From Caldilineaceae bacterium (GTDB lineage Bacteria > Chloroflexota > Anaerolineae > Caldilineales > Caldilineaceae), in NCBI GenBank assembly GCA_012032975.1, contig JAAUPU010000216.1:1-5931 (forward strand): DNA of 5,931 nt. Reading direction: 5' to 3'. Made by a program: the position numbers and the translations under genes. The notes beneath the pieces were generated by a model that ran no database searches, was not told the origin of the DNA, and saw only the letters and a list, made by a program, of their open reading frames with translations. Positions 1 to 5,931 of the stretch are shown here, one piece after another. Numbering within the stretch: position 1 is the stretch's first letter; every line of letters begins with the position of its first letter.

Positions 1-1
1 C

Positions 2-331
2 TGGCTGCTCTACGGCGGGCTGAGCCACGGCATGGCCATGCTGGTCGGCGGCACAGGTCGCCTGAACCAGACCATGGGCGCGGTCGCGCTGCTGGCCGCG
101 CCTCACGCCCTGCAACTGCTGACCGCCGTGCCCTTTGTGTCGGTCAGCAGCCTGCTCTTGACCGTCTGGTCGCTGCTCATCGTCTACCGCGGCGTGGAGG
201 TCGCCCACGATCTGCCGTGGAAACGGGCGATGATTGTGGCAATTGCTCCGCTTGGATTGCTTATGCTGGCGGCGCTGGTGAGCATCGCTCTGTTGGCAGC
301 AGCGCTGCTGGTCGCAGGGGCTGAGAGATGA
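2..331 (+). CDS. Yip1-domain polytopic membrane protein, C-terminal part (5' end outside window)
   Basis: The frame is open from the left edge, so this is the last 109 residues of a longer protein. It begins with LLYGGLSHG and then the loop LVGGTGRLNQTMGAVALLAAP, which matches the usual Yip1 pattern: a helix, a G-G-x-G loop, a polar Q-T pair, then a helix with a conserved proline. Three hydrophobic stretches follow, at about visible residues 33-53, 56-74 and 82-106, separated by a short basic and acidic loop (YRGVEVAHDLPWKR). Internal ATG codons at 32 and 38 are not needed as starts because coding continues upstream. The stop TGA (329-331) overlaps the ATG of the next gene, which encodes a second protein of the same fold, so the two are probably translationally coupled and may work as a pair in the membrane. 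Bacterial Yip1 proteins have no well-defined function. The family call rests on motif resemblance and is moderately sure. Confidence 0.72.
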   Translation, partial: WLLYGGLSHGMAMLVGGTGRLNQTMGAVALLAAPHALQLLTAVPFVSVSSLLLTVWSLLIVYRGVEVAHDLPWKRAMIVAIAPLGLLMLAALVSIALLAAALLVAGAER

Positions 332-1138
332 CCGTCAACGAGATTTCACCCAATGCAACCCCCGCTAAACCGACAGAGCGTCGCGGCTCGATGGTGCGAG
401 ACTGGTTGCCCAGCCGCGGCCAACTGCTCTCCGCATTGCAACTGGAGCCGGCCTACCCGATCATCCCGGACCTTGACGCGCCGCTGCCGGCCCATAGCCT
501 GGCCGCCACCAGCATGCGCCAGGGCATGGGCTTGGTGGTGTTGGCCGCGCTGCTGGCCGGGCTGATCCCGTTTCTCTTTACTTGGGTGATTGCCCTGCAA
601 GCCGGTTCGGCCGCGCAACTGGCGCGCGCGGCCGCTGAGATGGACTTGGGCGCAGATCTGGCCGATGGCAGCCTGGTGCGGCTGGTGCTGAGCGATGCGG
701 TCAATGCGATGGTGGCGTTGGAACCGGCGGGGCTGCCCGGTTGGCTGGCGGCCACATTGACCGCACTGGGCGAGTGGCTGGAATGGCCGCTGCGCTGGCT
801 GGCGGTCTGGATTGTCTATGGCCTGGGTGTGCTGGGGACGCTAAAGTTGTTGGGTGCAACCACGACGCTTCAACGTTACTACGCCATCAGCGCCTACGCA
901 GCGTTGCCGCTGATCCTGGTTGGGATTGGGGGCCGATTCCCTGTTTGGGACCATTGGCCGGGTTTGGTGGGCTACGTCTGGGGGGTTGATGATTTTGCTG
1001 CGCATCCTGCGCGCCGAAACAGGACTGACAACGGGTCAGGCGTTGATCGGCGTGGTCGCGCCGGGAGCGCTGGCGCTGCTGGTGAGTTTCGTGGCGGGCG
1101 GGGTCGTGGTTGCTTCGTTGGTGCGTGCGCTCTTATAG
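328..1138 (+). CDS. Yip1-domain membrane protein, reading frame broken by clustered small indels
   Basis: The ATG at 328 overlaps the preceding stop (ATGA), with AGGGG seven bases upstream as ribosome site. A soluble N-terminus of about 62 residues, rich in Pro and Ala, precedes five predicted membrane segments: about 66-90, 153-177, 184-201, 206-227 and 239-267 of the repaired protein. The middle carries the Yip1-like loop LKLLGATTTLQRYYAISAYAALP. As given, frame 1 runs past the end into nonsense to 1299. The natural product needs frame 1 to about 927, frame 3 (GPIPCLGPLAG) for 930-962, frame 1 (LVGYVWG) for 964-984, then frame 2 (LMILLRILRAETGL and on) to the TAG at 1136-1138. That repair yields 269 residues with a standard Yip1 ending. 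The breaks sit mainly in G runs, which suggests sequencing error, although a decaying gene cannot be excluded. Function unknown; probably paired with the upstream Yip1 protein. Confidence 0.7.
928..985 (+). other. Cluster of three inferred 1-nt indels in the second Yip1 gene
   Basis: Three frame changes within about 60 bases are needed to restore a Yip1-like protein. One G appears missing from the G5 run at 928-932, one T is extra in TTT at 963-965, and one G is extra in the G6 run at 980-985. The net shift (+1) moves coding from frame 1 to frame 2, in which the last 50 residues are clearly coding. A single lost G at 928-932 would also join frames 1 and 2, but it gives an unfamiliar stretch (ADSLFGTIGRVWWATSGG) instead of the expected IPCLGPLAGLVGYVWG. 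Confidence 0.6.
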
Positions 1139-1163
1139 ACAGTTGGGTACGTTGCCAACTGTC
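1138..1163 (+). terminator. Hairpin after the Yip1 pair, probable transcription terminator
   Basis: GACAGTTGG at 1138-1146 is perfectly complementary to CCAACTGTC at 1155-1163, with an 8-base loop. The stem starts on the last base of the TAG stop, and the + strand continues GTTTCGT, a short and imperfect T-rich tail. Its position between convergent genes fits a terminator for the + strand unit. It lacks a full T tract, so efficiency is doubtful. Nothing comparable is seen for the opposite strand. Confidence 0.5.
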
Positions 1164-1238
1164 GTTTCGTCCACATGCGGAGTCTCGAAGTGGAACGGTG
1201 CTGAAAGGGAAAGTCTGCCATACATGGCTCGATATACT

Positions 1239-3485
1239 TTACCGTCGCGGCTTGAGGAAGATGACGCCTAGCGGCGGCAGATCGACGGGCGCTGAGTAGG
1301 CGCAGGATTGCCAGGGCTGAGGGGTGCTCGCCACCCCGTTTGGATTGCCCATGCCGCTACCCCCGTAGTGTGGCCAGTCGCTGTTCATGATCTCATCGTA
1401 AAAGCCATCCACCGGCAAACCGATTCGATAGCCCCGCCAGGGGACCGGCGTGAAGTTGCAGACGACCACGATCATCTCATTGGGGTCGGAGCCGCGGCGG
1501 ACAAAGCTGATCACCGACTTGTCCGCATCGCTGAAATCGATCCAGTCGAAGCCCTCCCAACTAAAATCGACCTGATGCAACGCCGGCTCGCGCAGACAGA
1601 GGTGGTTCAAGTCCGCCGCGCAGCGTTGAAGTTGCCGGTGCGGCTCGGATGTCTCCAACAGATGCCAGTCGAGACTCTTGGCTTCGTTCCATTCGGTCCA
1701 CTGGCCAAACTCATCGCCCATAAAAATCAGCTTCTTGCCGGGATGACCGGTCATGTAGGCGTAGAGCGCACGCAAGTTTGCCAACTTGCGCCAGAGGTCG
1801 CCGGGCATCTTGTCGAGCATGGATCGCTTTAGATGCACCACCTCATCGTGGCTAAAGGGCAGGATGAAGTTTTCGTGAAAGGCATAGATCAGGCTGAAGG
1901 TGATCTGGTTCTGGTGAAAGCGGCGGAAAATGGGATCCTTCTCCATATAGCTGAGCATGTCGTGCATCCAGCCCATGTTCCACTTCAGGTCGAAGCCCAG
2001 GCCGCCGGTGTAGGTTGGCTGGGAGACCATGGGCCACGAGGTGCTCTCCTCGGCGATGGTCAGCGTGCCAGGCGCCTCCTGGTGGGTCAGCTCGTTGAAG
2101 CGGCGGATGAAGTCGATCGCCTCCAAATTCTCGCGGCCGCATATTTGTTGGGCACCCATTGGCCCGGCTCGCGGCTGTAGTCGAGATAGAGCATGGAGGC
2201 AACGGCGTCGACGCGCAGCCCATCCAGGTGGTACTTCTTCAGCCAGAAGAGCGCGCTGCTCAGCAAGAAGTTGCGCACCTCGTTGCGGCCAAAGTTGAAG
2301 ATCTTGGTTCCCCAATCCTGATGTTCGCCCTGGCGCGGGTCAGAATGCTCGTAGAGATGGGTGCCGTCAAAATAGCCCAGCCCGTGGGCGTCTCTGGGAA
2401 AATGGGCTGGCACCCAATCCAGGATGACGCCGATGTTGTGCAGGTGACAATGGTCGACGAAATACATGAACTCATCGGGCGTGCCAAAGCGGCTGGTGGG
2501 CGCAAAATAGCCGGTGGTCTGGTAGCCCCAGGAGCCATCAAAAGGATGCTCGGTGATGGGCAGCAGTTCGATGTGGGTATAGCCCATCATCTGCGCATAC
2601 TCCACCAGTTGATGGGCCAGGTCGCGATAGCTGAGAAAACCGTCGTCCCCCCGGCGACCGCCGCCAACTGCCCAGATGCACCTCGTAGACGTTGATGGGT
2701 CGGTTCAGAGCCTGGCGTTCGGCGCGGCTGTTCAGCCATTCTTCGTCGCGCCAGAGATATTTGTCGATGTCCCAGACGCGTGAGTCGGTGCTGGGGCGCA
2801 TCTCGGCGTAGAAGCCGTATGGGTCGGTCTTGTCCATCTGGTAATTCTGAAATCGGGATCGAATCGCATATTTGTAGTGCATCCCCTCCGGCAAATTGGG
2901 GATGAAGATCTCCCAGATGCCGCCGTTGGGATGCAACGTCATGGCATGGGTGCGGTCGTCCCATTCGTTGAAGGGGCCGGTGACGCTCACCCGCTGCGCA
3001 TTGGGCGCCCAGACCGCAAAGTTGACGCCGCGCACGCCATCGACCGTACGAAAATGTGCGCCAAGTTTTTCGAAGCTTTGGTTGAAATTTCCTTCGTTGT
3101 GCAGAAAGAGGTCATATTCGCTCAGCATGGGGCCAAAACGATACGGATCTTCCAACTCGTATTCGTTGCCCTGTCCATCCGCGACGATCAGCCGATAGGC
3201 GAACGGCTTCTTGCGATTGCCCATCACCGCCTCGAAAAAGCCAAGCGGATGCAGTCGCGTCATCGCCGTGCGTTGGCCGTTGTCGATGTTCAGCACGAAG
3301 ACATCCTGGTCCAGCGGTCGAAATGCACGCACCGCCAAGCGGGTGCGCCCATCGATCTCGACCTGGTGCATGCCGAGGAGAGCATGGGGCGCGCCATGAT
3401 AGCCACCGACGATGGCGGCCACGTCCGCGGCGGCGATGCTGCCGGGGTCTGCGTCCACATCCAGCCCGATTTTGCTTTTCGTCAT
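1239..3485 (-). CDS. glgB: 1,4-alpha-glucan (glycogen) branching enzyme GlgB, frame broken twice by 1-nt indels
   Basis: GlgB (EC 2.4.1.18, GH13) cuts alpha-1,4-glucan chains and rejoins them by alpha-1,6 bonds in cytosolic glycogen synthesis. The chosen ATG (3485-3483) follows AAAAGG at seven bases; the in-frame extension upstream to 3623 lies in repeat-derived intergenic DNA. Two compensating indels (extra C in 2647-2652, missing base near 2140) split it over three frames. Repaired, it has 748 residues, normal for the long GlgB type. The N-terminal N1 region is about 20-130 and the CBM48 domain about 150-240 ([23 protein letters not shown]). The GH13 barrel follows from YEVHLGSW (268-274). 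Catalytic residues are all present: nucleophile D426 in DGLRVDAV, acid/base E479 in TIAEEST, stabiliser D547 in SHDEVVH. Their spacings, 53 and 121, equal those of E. coli D405/E458/D526. The beta-sandwich C-terminal domain ends [13 protein letters not shown]. Odd point: HLKRS replaces the usual HGKKS after SHDEVV. Identity is certain; whether the gene is intact in the organism is not. Confidence 0.96.
2137..2141 (-). other. Inferred 1-nt deletion in glgB ([12 protein letters not shown] motif)
   Basis: On the - strand the coding sequence reads NKYAAARIW where GlgB proteins have [14 protein letters not shown]. Adding one G after TAT (reading TAT GGC GGC CGC GAG AAT) restores the motif exactly and joins the frame that starts near 2605 to the frame ending at 1239. 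The lost base lies at the C/A junction around 2140 on the + strand. Confidence 0.85.
2647..2652 (-). other. Inferred 1-nt insertion in glgB at a six-C run
   Basis: The + strand has six C at 2647-2652, read as six G on the coding strand. As given, the frame continues after GSWRRSPG into unrelated RRFSQLSRP. With five G it reads [25 protein letters not shown], the normal GlgB continuation, and joins the frame holding the central barrel. An extra base in a G/C homopolymer is a common sequencing error type. Confidence 0.88.
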
Positions 3486-3492
3486 TTCACTG

Positions 3493-3498
3493 CCTTTT
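3493..3498 (-). promoter_or_regulatory. Ribosome binding site of glgB
   Basis: The - strand reads AAAAGG, seven bases before the ATG at 3485. It supports that ATG (protein start MTKSKIGLD) over the longer in-frame reading back to 3623, which has no GlgB-like residues. Confidence 0.6.
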
Positions 3499-3540
3499 CT
3501 GGCATTGCGCCCGCTCTCGATGGAGAAATGTGCTGAACAA

Positions 3541-3556
3541 AGACGAAGGCTCGTCT
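3541..3556 (-). other. Small perfect hairpin in the glgB leader
   Basis: AGACGA (3541-3546) and TCGTCT (3551-3556) form a 6-bp perfect inverted repeat around a 4-base loop. On the glgB strand it is followed by TTGTTC and ends about 55 bases before the start codon. It could be a leader stem-loop or weak terminator for transcripts from upstream. It is short enough to be chance, and I assign no function. Confidence 0.3.
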
Positions 3557-3625
3557 GGCCAGGACAAATCTCCCATCGCCGATTGTCAGTGTGCGTTCCT
3601 ATCAGGCCATTGCCAAGAAGCATCT

Positions 3626-3660
3626 ATCCACCAAGTCACTCGAAGTTTCACGGAGAAACA
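3626..3660 (+). repeat. Degenerate CACGAAG-type repeat, unit 1
   Basis: This 35-bp stretch starts ATCCACCAAG and ends GAGAAACA. It aligns without gaps to unit 2 (3687-3721) with 26 of 35 bases identical by hand count. It is the most diverged of the four units in the thiF-glgB gap. Confidence 0.5.
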
Positions 3661-3686
3661 GCTTACGCCATTGCGGGAAAATAACT

Positions 3687-3721
3687 ATCCACGAAGTTTC
3701 ACAAAGCTGCACGAAGAACCA
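3687..3721 (+). repeat. Degenerate CACGAAG-type repeat, unit 2
   Basis: It starts ATCCACGAAG and contains a second CACGAAG about 23 bases later, so it is itself built from short subrepeats. It has the same orientation as unit 1 and the opposite orientation to unit 3. The pair 3687-3722 and 3731-3757 could fold, with ATCCACGAAG pairing with CTTCGTGGAT and, inside, ACCAGGT facing ACCTTGGT. Confidence 0.6.
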
Positions 3722-3729
3722 GGTCAAAC

Positions 3730-3764
3730 CTTGGTGTTCCTTCGCATGCTTCGTGGATGCTTTT
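3730..3764 (+). repeat. Degenerate CTTCGTGGATG repeat, unit 3 (inverted to units 1-2)
   Basis: It reads from CTTGGTGTTCC through CTTCGTGGATG to a T-rich end. It matches unit 4 (56 bases downstream) at 28 of 35 positions by hand count. Its reverse complement shares ATCCACGAAG with unit 2 but lacks one subrepeat of about 9 bases. Confidence 0.65.
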
Positions 3765-3785
3765 AATTCTGGATTGGCCTTACGT

Positions 3786-3820
3786 CCTGGTGTCTCTTCG
3801 CGCCCTTCGTGGATGTTTTT
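3786..3820 (+). repeat. Degenerate CTTCGTGGATG repeat, unit 4 (inverted to units 1-2)
   Basis: It reads from CCTGGTGTCTC through CTTCGTGGATG to TTTTT and is a direct repeat of unit 3. It ends 14 bases before the first base (3835) of the thiF-like stop codon. On the thiF strand the repeats would form the 3' untranslated region; on the other strand no gene uses them. Confidence 0.65.
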
Positions 3821-3834
3821 GTCCTGGTCTCGCC

Positions 3835-4908
3835 TCAGCTGCCGATGTAGCGGGCATACAGGCTCCTGGCCAGCTCTTCGTCTTCGGTGCCCTTGATGAT
3901 GGCGCGGTTGTCGGCAAAGATGGTGAATTCGTAGCCGTCGATCCGGGAGCGCAGCAGATAATCGTTGCGCGCCTGCTGGCTGGCCAGGGGAGCGAGTCTT
4001 TTCTCCAGGCCGGCCAAATCCAGCCGACCGCGGCTCTTGACCGAAACCTGCACCGCGTTGCGGCCACAGAGTGTGCTGCTGGCCGTGCCCAGCTCGGCGT
4101 CCAAAAACTCGAAGCGACGCAGCCCACATGCGATGCAGTCGGGCCGACGACCGCCCAAGCCCAGCCGCACGAATTCATGGCTCCACACATCCATGTGGAT
4201 GAGGCCGTCGTTGAGCTTGCCGCGACCGGTCATCAGCTTCATGGCCTCGGTCGCGGCCATCGACGTGACCATCGCCACCGCCGGACCGATGACGCCGGCC
4301 GTGTCGCAGGTGGGCGTGGTGCCGGGCGCCGGCATCTCGCCCAGCAGGCAACGCAGACAGCCGGAGGCGACGCGCTCGCCGGGCAATTTTTCGGCTGCGC
4401 CATCGGGCACAAAGGTGGCCGTCATGCCGTAGGAGGCGATGACGCCGCTGTAGACCCACGGCTTGGCCAGCCGAATGCAGGCGTCATTGAGCAGGTAGCG
4501 GGTGCTAAAATTGTCGGTGCCATCCAGAACCACCGTGGCATCGCCGATCAGGGAAAGCACATTGCCGGGGCTTACGTCGGCGACCACGCCCTCAATCTCG
4601 ATGGCGCTGTTGATACGGCGCAACTTGCGAGCCGCCGCTTCCGCCTTGGGCAGACTTTCCGCGATGTCATCTTCGTCGAACAGAAACTGGCGTTGAAGGT
4701 TGTTGAGTTCGATAAAGTCCCGGTCGATGACGCGCAACCGCCCAACGCCCAAACGCGCCAGCAGATTGGCCAGCGCTGCTCCGGTCGCGCCACAGCCAAC
4801 CACGACCGCGGTCGATGCCAGCAGCGATCTCTGCCCCTGCTCGCCCAATCCGGGAAAGATCATCTGGCGCTGATAGCGTTCAAGTGCGTCTGAACTGTCA
4901 GTCAACAA
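3835..4908 (-). CDS. ThiF/MoeB/HesA-family sulfur-carrier adenylyltransferase with C-terminal extension
   Basis: A 357-residue E1-like enzyme that would adenylate the C-terminal glycine of a small sulfur carrier (ThiS or MoaD type), as the family does in thiamine or molybdopterin synthesis. The N-terminal RYQRQ (11-15) is followed by the nucleotide loop VVVGCGATG (35-43), then IDRDFIELNNLQRQ (61-74) with the ATP-site Asp and Arg. LDGTDN (128-133) holds the conserved Asp. Two zinc-type pairs are complete, C184/C187 (CLRC) and C258/C261 (CIAC). The crossover TCDTAGVIGP carries C201. Residues from about 266 (FEFLD, then TLCGRNAVQ, ending ARSLYARYIG) form a tail that I recall from Bacillus-type ThiF and not from short MoeB. 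No rhodanese domain is present. The start is TTG at 4908 with AGGA seven bases upstream. The gene lies 35 bases after the glycosyltransferase stop. Family is sure; thiF versus moeB cannot be settled here. Confidence 0.92.
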   Translation of the reverse strand: MLTDSSDALERYQRQMIFPGLGEQGQRSLLASTAVVVGCGATGAALANLLARLGVGRLRVIDRDFIELNNLQRQFLFDEDDIAESLPKAEAAARKLRRINSAIEIEGVVADVSPGNVLSLIGDATVVLDGTDNFSTRYLLNDACIRLAKPWVYSGVIASYGMTATFVPDGAAEKLPGERVASGCLRCLLGEMPAPGTTPTCDTAGVIGPAVAMVTSMAATEAMKLMTGRGKLNDGLIHMDVWSHEFVRLGLGGRRPDCIACGLRRFEFLDAELGTASSTLCGRNAVQVSVKSRGRLDLAGLEKRLAPLASQQARNDYLLRSRIDGYEFTIFADNRAIIKGTEDEELARSLYARYIGS

Positions 4909-4915
4909 ACATCGG

Positions 4916-4919
4916 TCCT
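4916..4919 (-). promoter_or_regulatory. Ribosome binding site of the thiF-like gene, supporting a TTG start
   Basis: AGGA on the - strand lies seven bases before TTG 4908 but only three before the ATG at 4912-4910. That ATG reads M-F-V-D-stop and is out of frame. Spacing therefore favours TTG. If one T of 4907-4909 were a sequencing artefact, the ATG would run in frame directly into the same protein. Confidence 0.45.
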
Positions 4920-4943
4920 GTGGATCTTTTTGGCACTTCGGTC

Positions 4944-5931
4944 TTAACGGATCGCATTGCGCAGACCCGGCAGCAGGTACTCCTCGGCGACGACTTCCCA
5001 GCTCATAAGCCGTGCGATCTCCTGGCCGCGGTCGAGCAGAAGCTGCGCTTCGCCATCGTTCTTGGGCAGGCGTTCGAAGATCGTCTGCGCGGCGACCGCG
5101 CTGTTGTTGCCCTCGATCCAGTTGCGCACGCCCGCGTCGATTCTCAGTGCATCATACGGGCTGCCCAGCCAGTAGCCGTGGGGCAGGTCCACATAGTCGG
5201 CCACGACCAGGTTGGGCAGATTCTCCAGCCCATCCGCCGCGCGCGTGGCAAAGCCCACGCAGCCGCAGACGCTGCTCACACAGCAGAGCGCGCCAAAGCT
5301 CAACGGCTCGACCTGGGCGATGCCAAAGGGTTCATAGATGCTCTGGCCAAACTCCAGATCGCTGCCCAGGCGAACGTCCATGAACTCCATCTCCGCTGGC
5401 ATCCGTCGGCCGCATCGTTCGCTGCTCCAGCCAAACTGGTTGACAAGCACAATGTTGCTCTGGGTGGAGATCCAGTTGAACGGCTCGACGCCGTCGAAAA
5501 AGTAGGCGCCTTCCAGACCGATCAGGTCGCCGTTGTCGGCGCGATGGCCCACCGGCCAGCCATATTGCTGTTCCCAGGCTGCCACCCATTCCGGTCGTCG
5601 CCCGGCGGGTGAACTGGTGCTGAGCACGAACAAGACGGCGCGTTTGCCGGCGCTGCGCAACATGGCCTCCAGATGCTCCATCACGCGGATGTCGCGCCAG
5701 AGCGCCTTGGAGAGCACCATGCGCGTGACATGGGTGAAGACATAGTCCGGCGTGTAGCCAAGCAGGTTGTGGCAATATTGCTGAAGGCGCCGCTTGGATT
5801 CTCGTTTTTGGGCCAGCGTGATGTCAAAGGCTGGCACACCGTTGTAGACCAGGTCGATGTGGACACGGCTGAGTTCGTGGCCCAGAAAATCGCAACTCGT
5901 CCACGACCAAAATCGCCCACGGCAAAAGATG
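4944..5931 (-). CDS. GT-B fold glycosyltransferase, C-terminal part (5' end outside window)
   Basis: The frame is open from the right edge to the TAA at 4946-4944, so about 329 codons are visible and the start lies outside. A GTG at 5837 is only an internal candidate; coding upstream of it (GHELSRVHIDLVYNGVPAFDIT) fits a glycosyltransferase, in which an N-G-(I/V) segment links the two Rossmann domains. The donor-site motif is clear: SIYEPFGIAQVEPLSFGALCCVS has the E-x7-E pair (E169 and E177 counted from the GTG) of GT3, GT4 and GT5 retaining enzymes. It is followed by CGCVGF. HVTRMVLSKALWRDIRVMEHL resembles the conserved segment at the start of the C-terminal domain. The acceptor and donor cannot be read from this half. 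Location upstream of glgB allows a glucan-related role, but a glycogen synthase label is not justified. The frame above about 5890 is less certain. Probably co-transcribed with the thiF-like gene. Confidence 0.75.
   Translation of the reverse strand, partial: IFCRGRFWSWTSCDFLGHELSRVHIDLVYNGVPAFDITLAQKRESKRRLQQYCHNLLGYTPDYVFTHVTRMVLSKALWRDIRVMEHLEAMLRSAGKRAVLFVLSTSSPAGRRPEWVAAWEQQYGWPVGHRADNGDLIGLEGAYFFDGVEPFNWISTQSNIVLVNQFGWSSERCGRRMPAEMEFMDVRLGSDLEFGQSIYEPFGIAQVEPLSFGALCCVSSVCGCVGFATRAADGLENLPNLVVADYVDLPHGYWLGSPYDALRIDAGVRNWIEGNNSAVAAQTIFERLPKNDGEAQLLLDRGQEIARLMSWEVVAEEYLLPGLRNAIR

Larger units (their letters stand above)
3486..3834. other. 349-base gap between thiF-like gene and glgB
   Basis: No gene is supported here. 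Open frames through it in both directions give low-complexity or repeat-derived peptides with no family resemblance. It holds the four repeat units, the leader hairpin at 3541-3556 and the glgB ribosome site. It should also contain the glgB promoter if glgB is transcribed separately. I looked for -35/-10 pairs on the - strand and found only weak candidates, none good enough to list. Confidence 0.6.

Noticed and set aside
1217..1228. GCCA-TACA-TGGC stem-loop downstream of glgB as its terminator
   Set aside because: A four-base stem with no following T tract on the - strand is too weak to call.
2877..3536. Open + strand frame of 219 codons opposite the start of glgB
   Set aside because: It is antisense to the N1 and CBM48 regions of GlgB, with no ribosome site or family resemblance.
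3486..3623. N-terminal extension of GlgB to an upstream start at 3623
   Set aside because: The added residues show no GlgB similarity and lie in the intergenic region; the ATG at 3485 has a ribosome site at the right distance.
3541..3700. Sigma-70 type promoter for glgB
   Set aside because: Candidates such as TTGGCA or CTGACA on the - strand lack a convincing -10 box at proper spacing.
3626..3820. Possible CRISPR array
   Set aside because: Units are diverged, change orientation halfway, have unequal gaps and subrepeat structure, and no cas gene is near.
3757..4893. Long + strand open frame of 378 codons opposite the thiF-like gene
   Set aside because: It is the antisense of a clear ThiF-family protein, its product has no recognisable motif, and GC-rich codon bias readily opens the opposite frame.
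4944..5931. Labelling the glycosyltransferase as glycogen synthase GlgA
   Set aside because: The E-x7-E motif is shared by several GT families, and no GlgA-specific N-terminal KxGG motif is visible because that half is outside the window.

Overview
The window is a GC-rich, densely coding piece of bacterial chromosome. It carries two tandem Yip1-type membrane protein genes on the + strand (the first cut by the left edge). Facing them on the - strand are glgB (glycogen branching enzyme), a ThiF/MoeB-family adenylyltransferase gene, and the C-terminal part of a GT-B glycosyltransferase gene cut by the right edge. The protein types (Yip1 pairs, a ThiF with a long C-terminal tail, a GlgB with a complete N-terminal region) suggest an environmental Chloroflexota bacterium, perhaps Anaerolineae or Caldilineae. 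That placement is an impression from family resemblance, not a measurement.

Layout. Positions 2-331 and 328-1138 (+) encode two polytopic Yip1-domain proteins joined by an ATGA stop/start overlap. A perfect 9-bp hairpin at 1138-1163 ends that unit. glgB runs from 3485 to 1239 (-), tail to tail with the Yip1 pair. The 349-base gap 3486-3834 holds four diverged copies of a roughly 35-bp repeat, two in each orientation, plus a small hairpin in the glgB leader. thiF-like (4908-3835, -) follows only 35 bases after the stop of the glycosyltransferase gene (5931-4944, -), so those two are probably co-transcribed. glgB is further away and may have its own promoter.

The main oddity is reading-frame damage in the left half. 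glgB is split over three frames by one extra base (C6 run at 2647-2652) and one missing base (near 2140). These cancel, and repairing them gives a 748-residue protein with every catalytic residue at family spacing. The second Yip1 gene crosses three frames within 60 bases, mostly at homopolymers. With motifs intact on both sides of each break, sequencing or assembly error is the simplest reading; recent pseudogenes are the alternative.

Functionally, GlgB and the glycosyltransferase may share a storage- or surface-glycan role, but only GlgB is certain. The ThiF-like protein belongs to sulfur transfer for thiamine or molybdopterin synthesis and has no obvious link to glycogen. I found no convincing new system, mobile element, CRISPR array, tRNA or rRNA.
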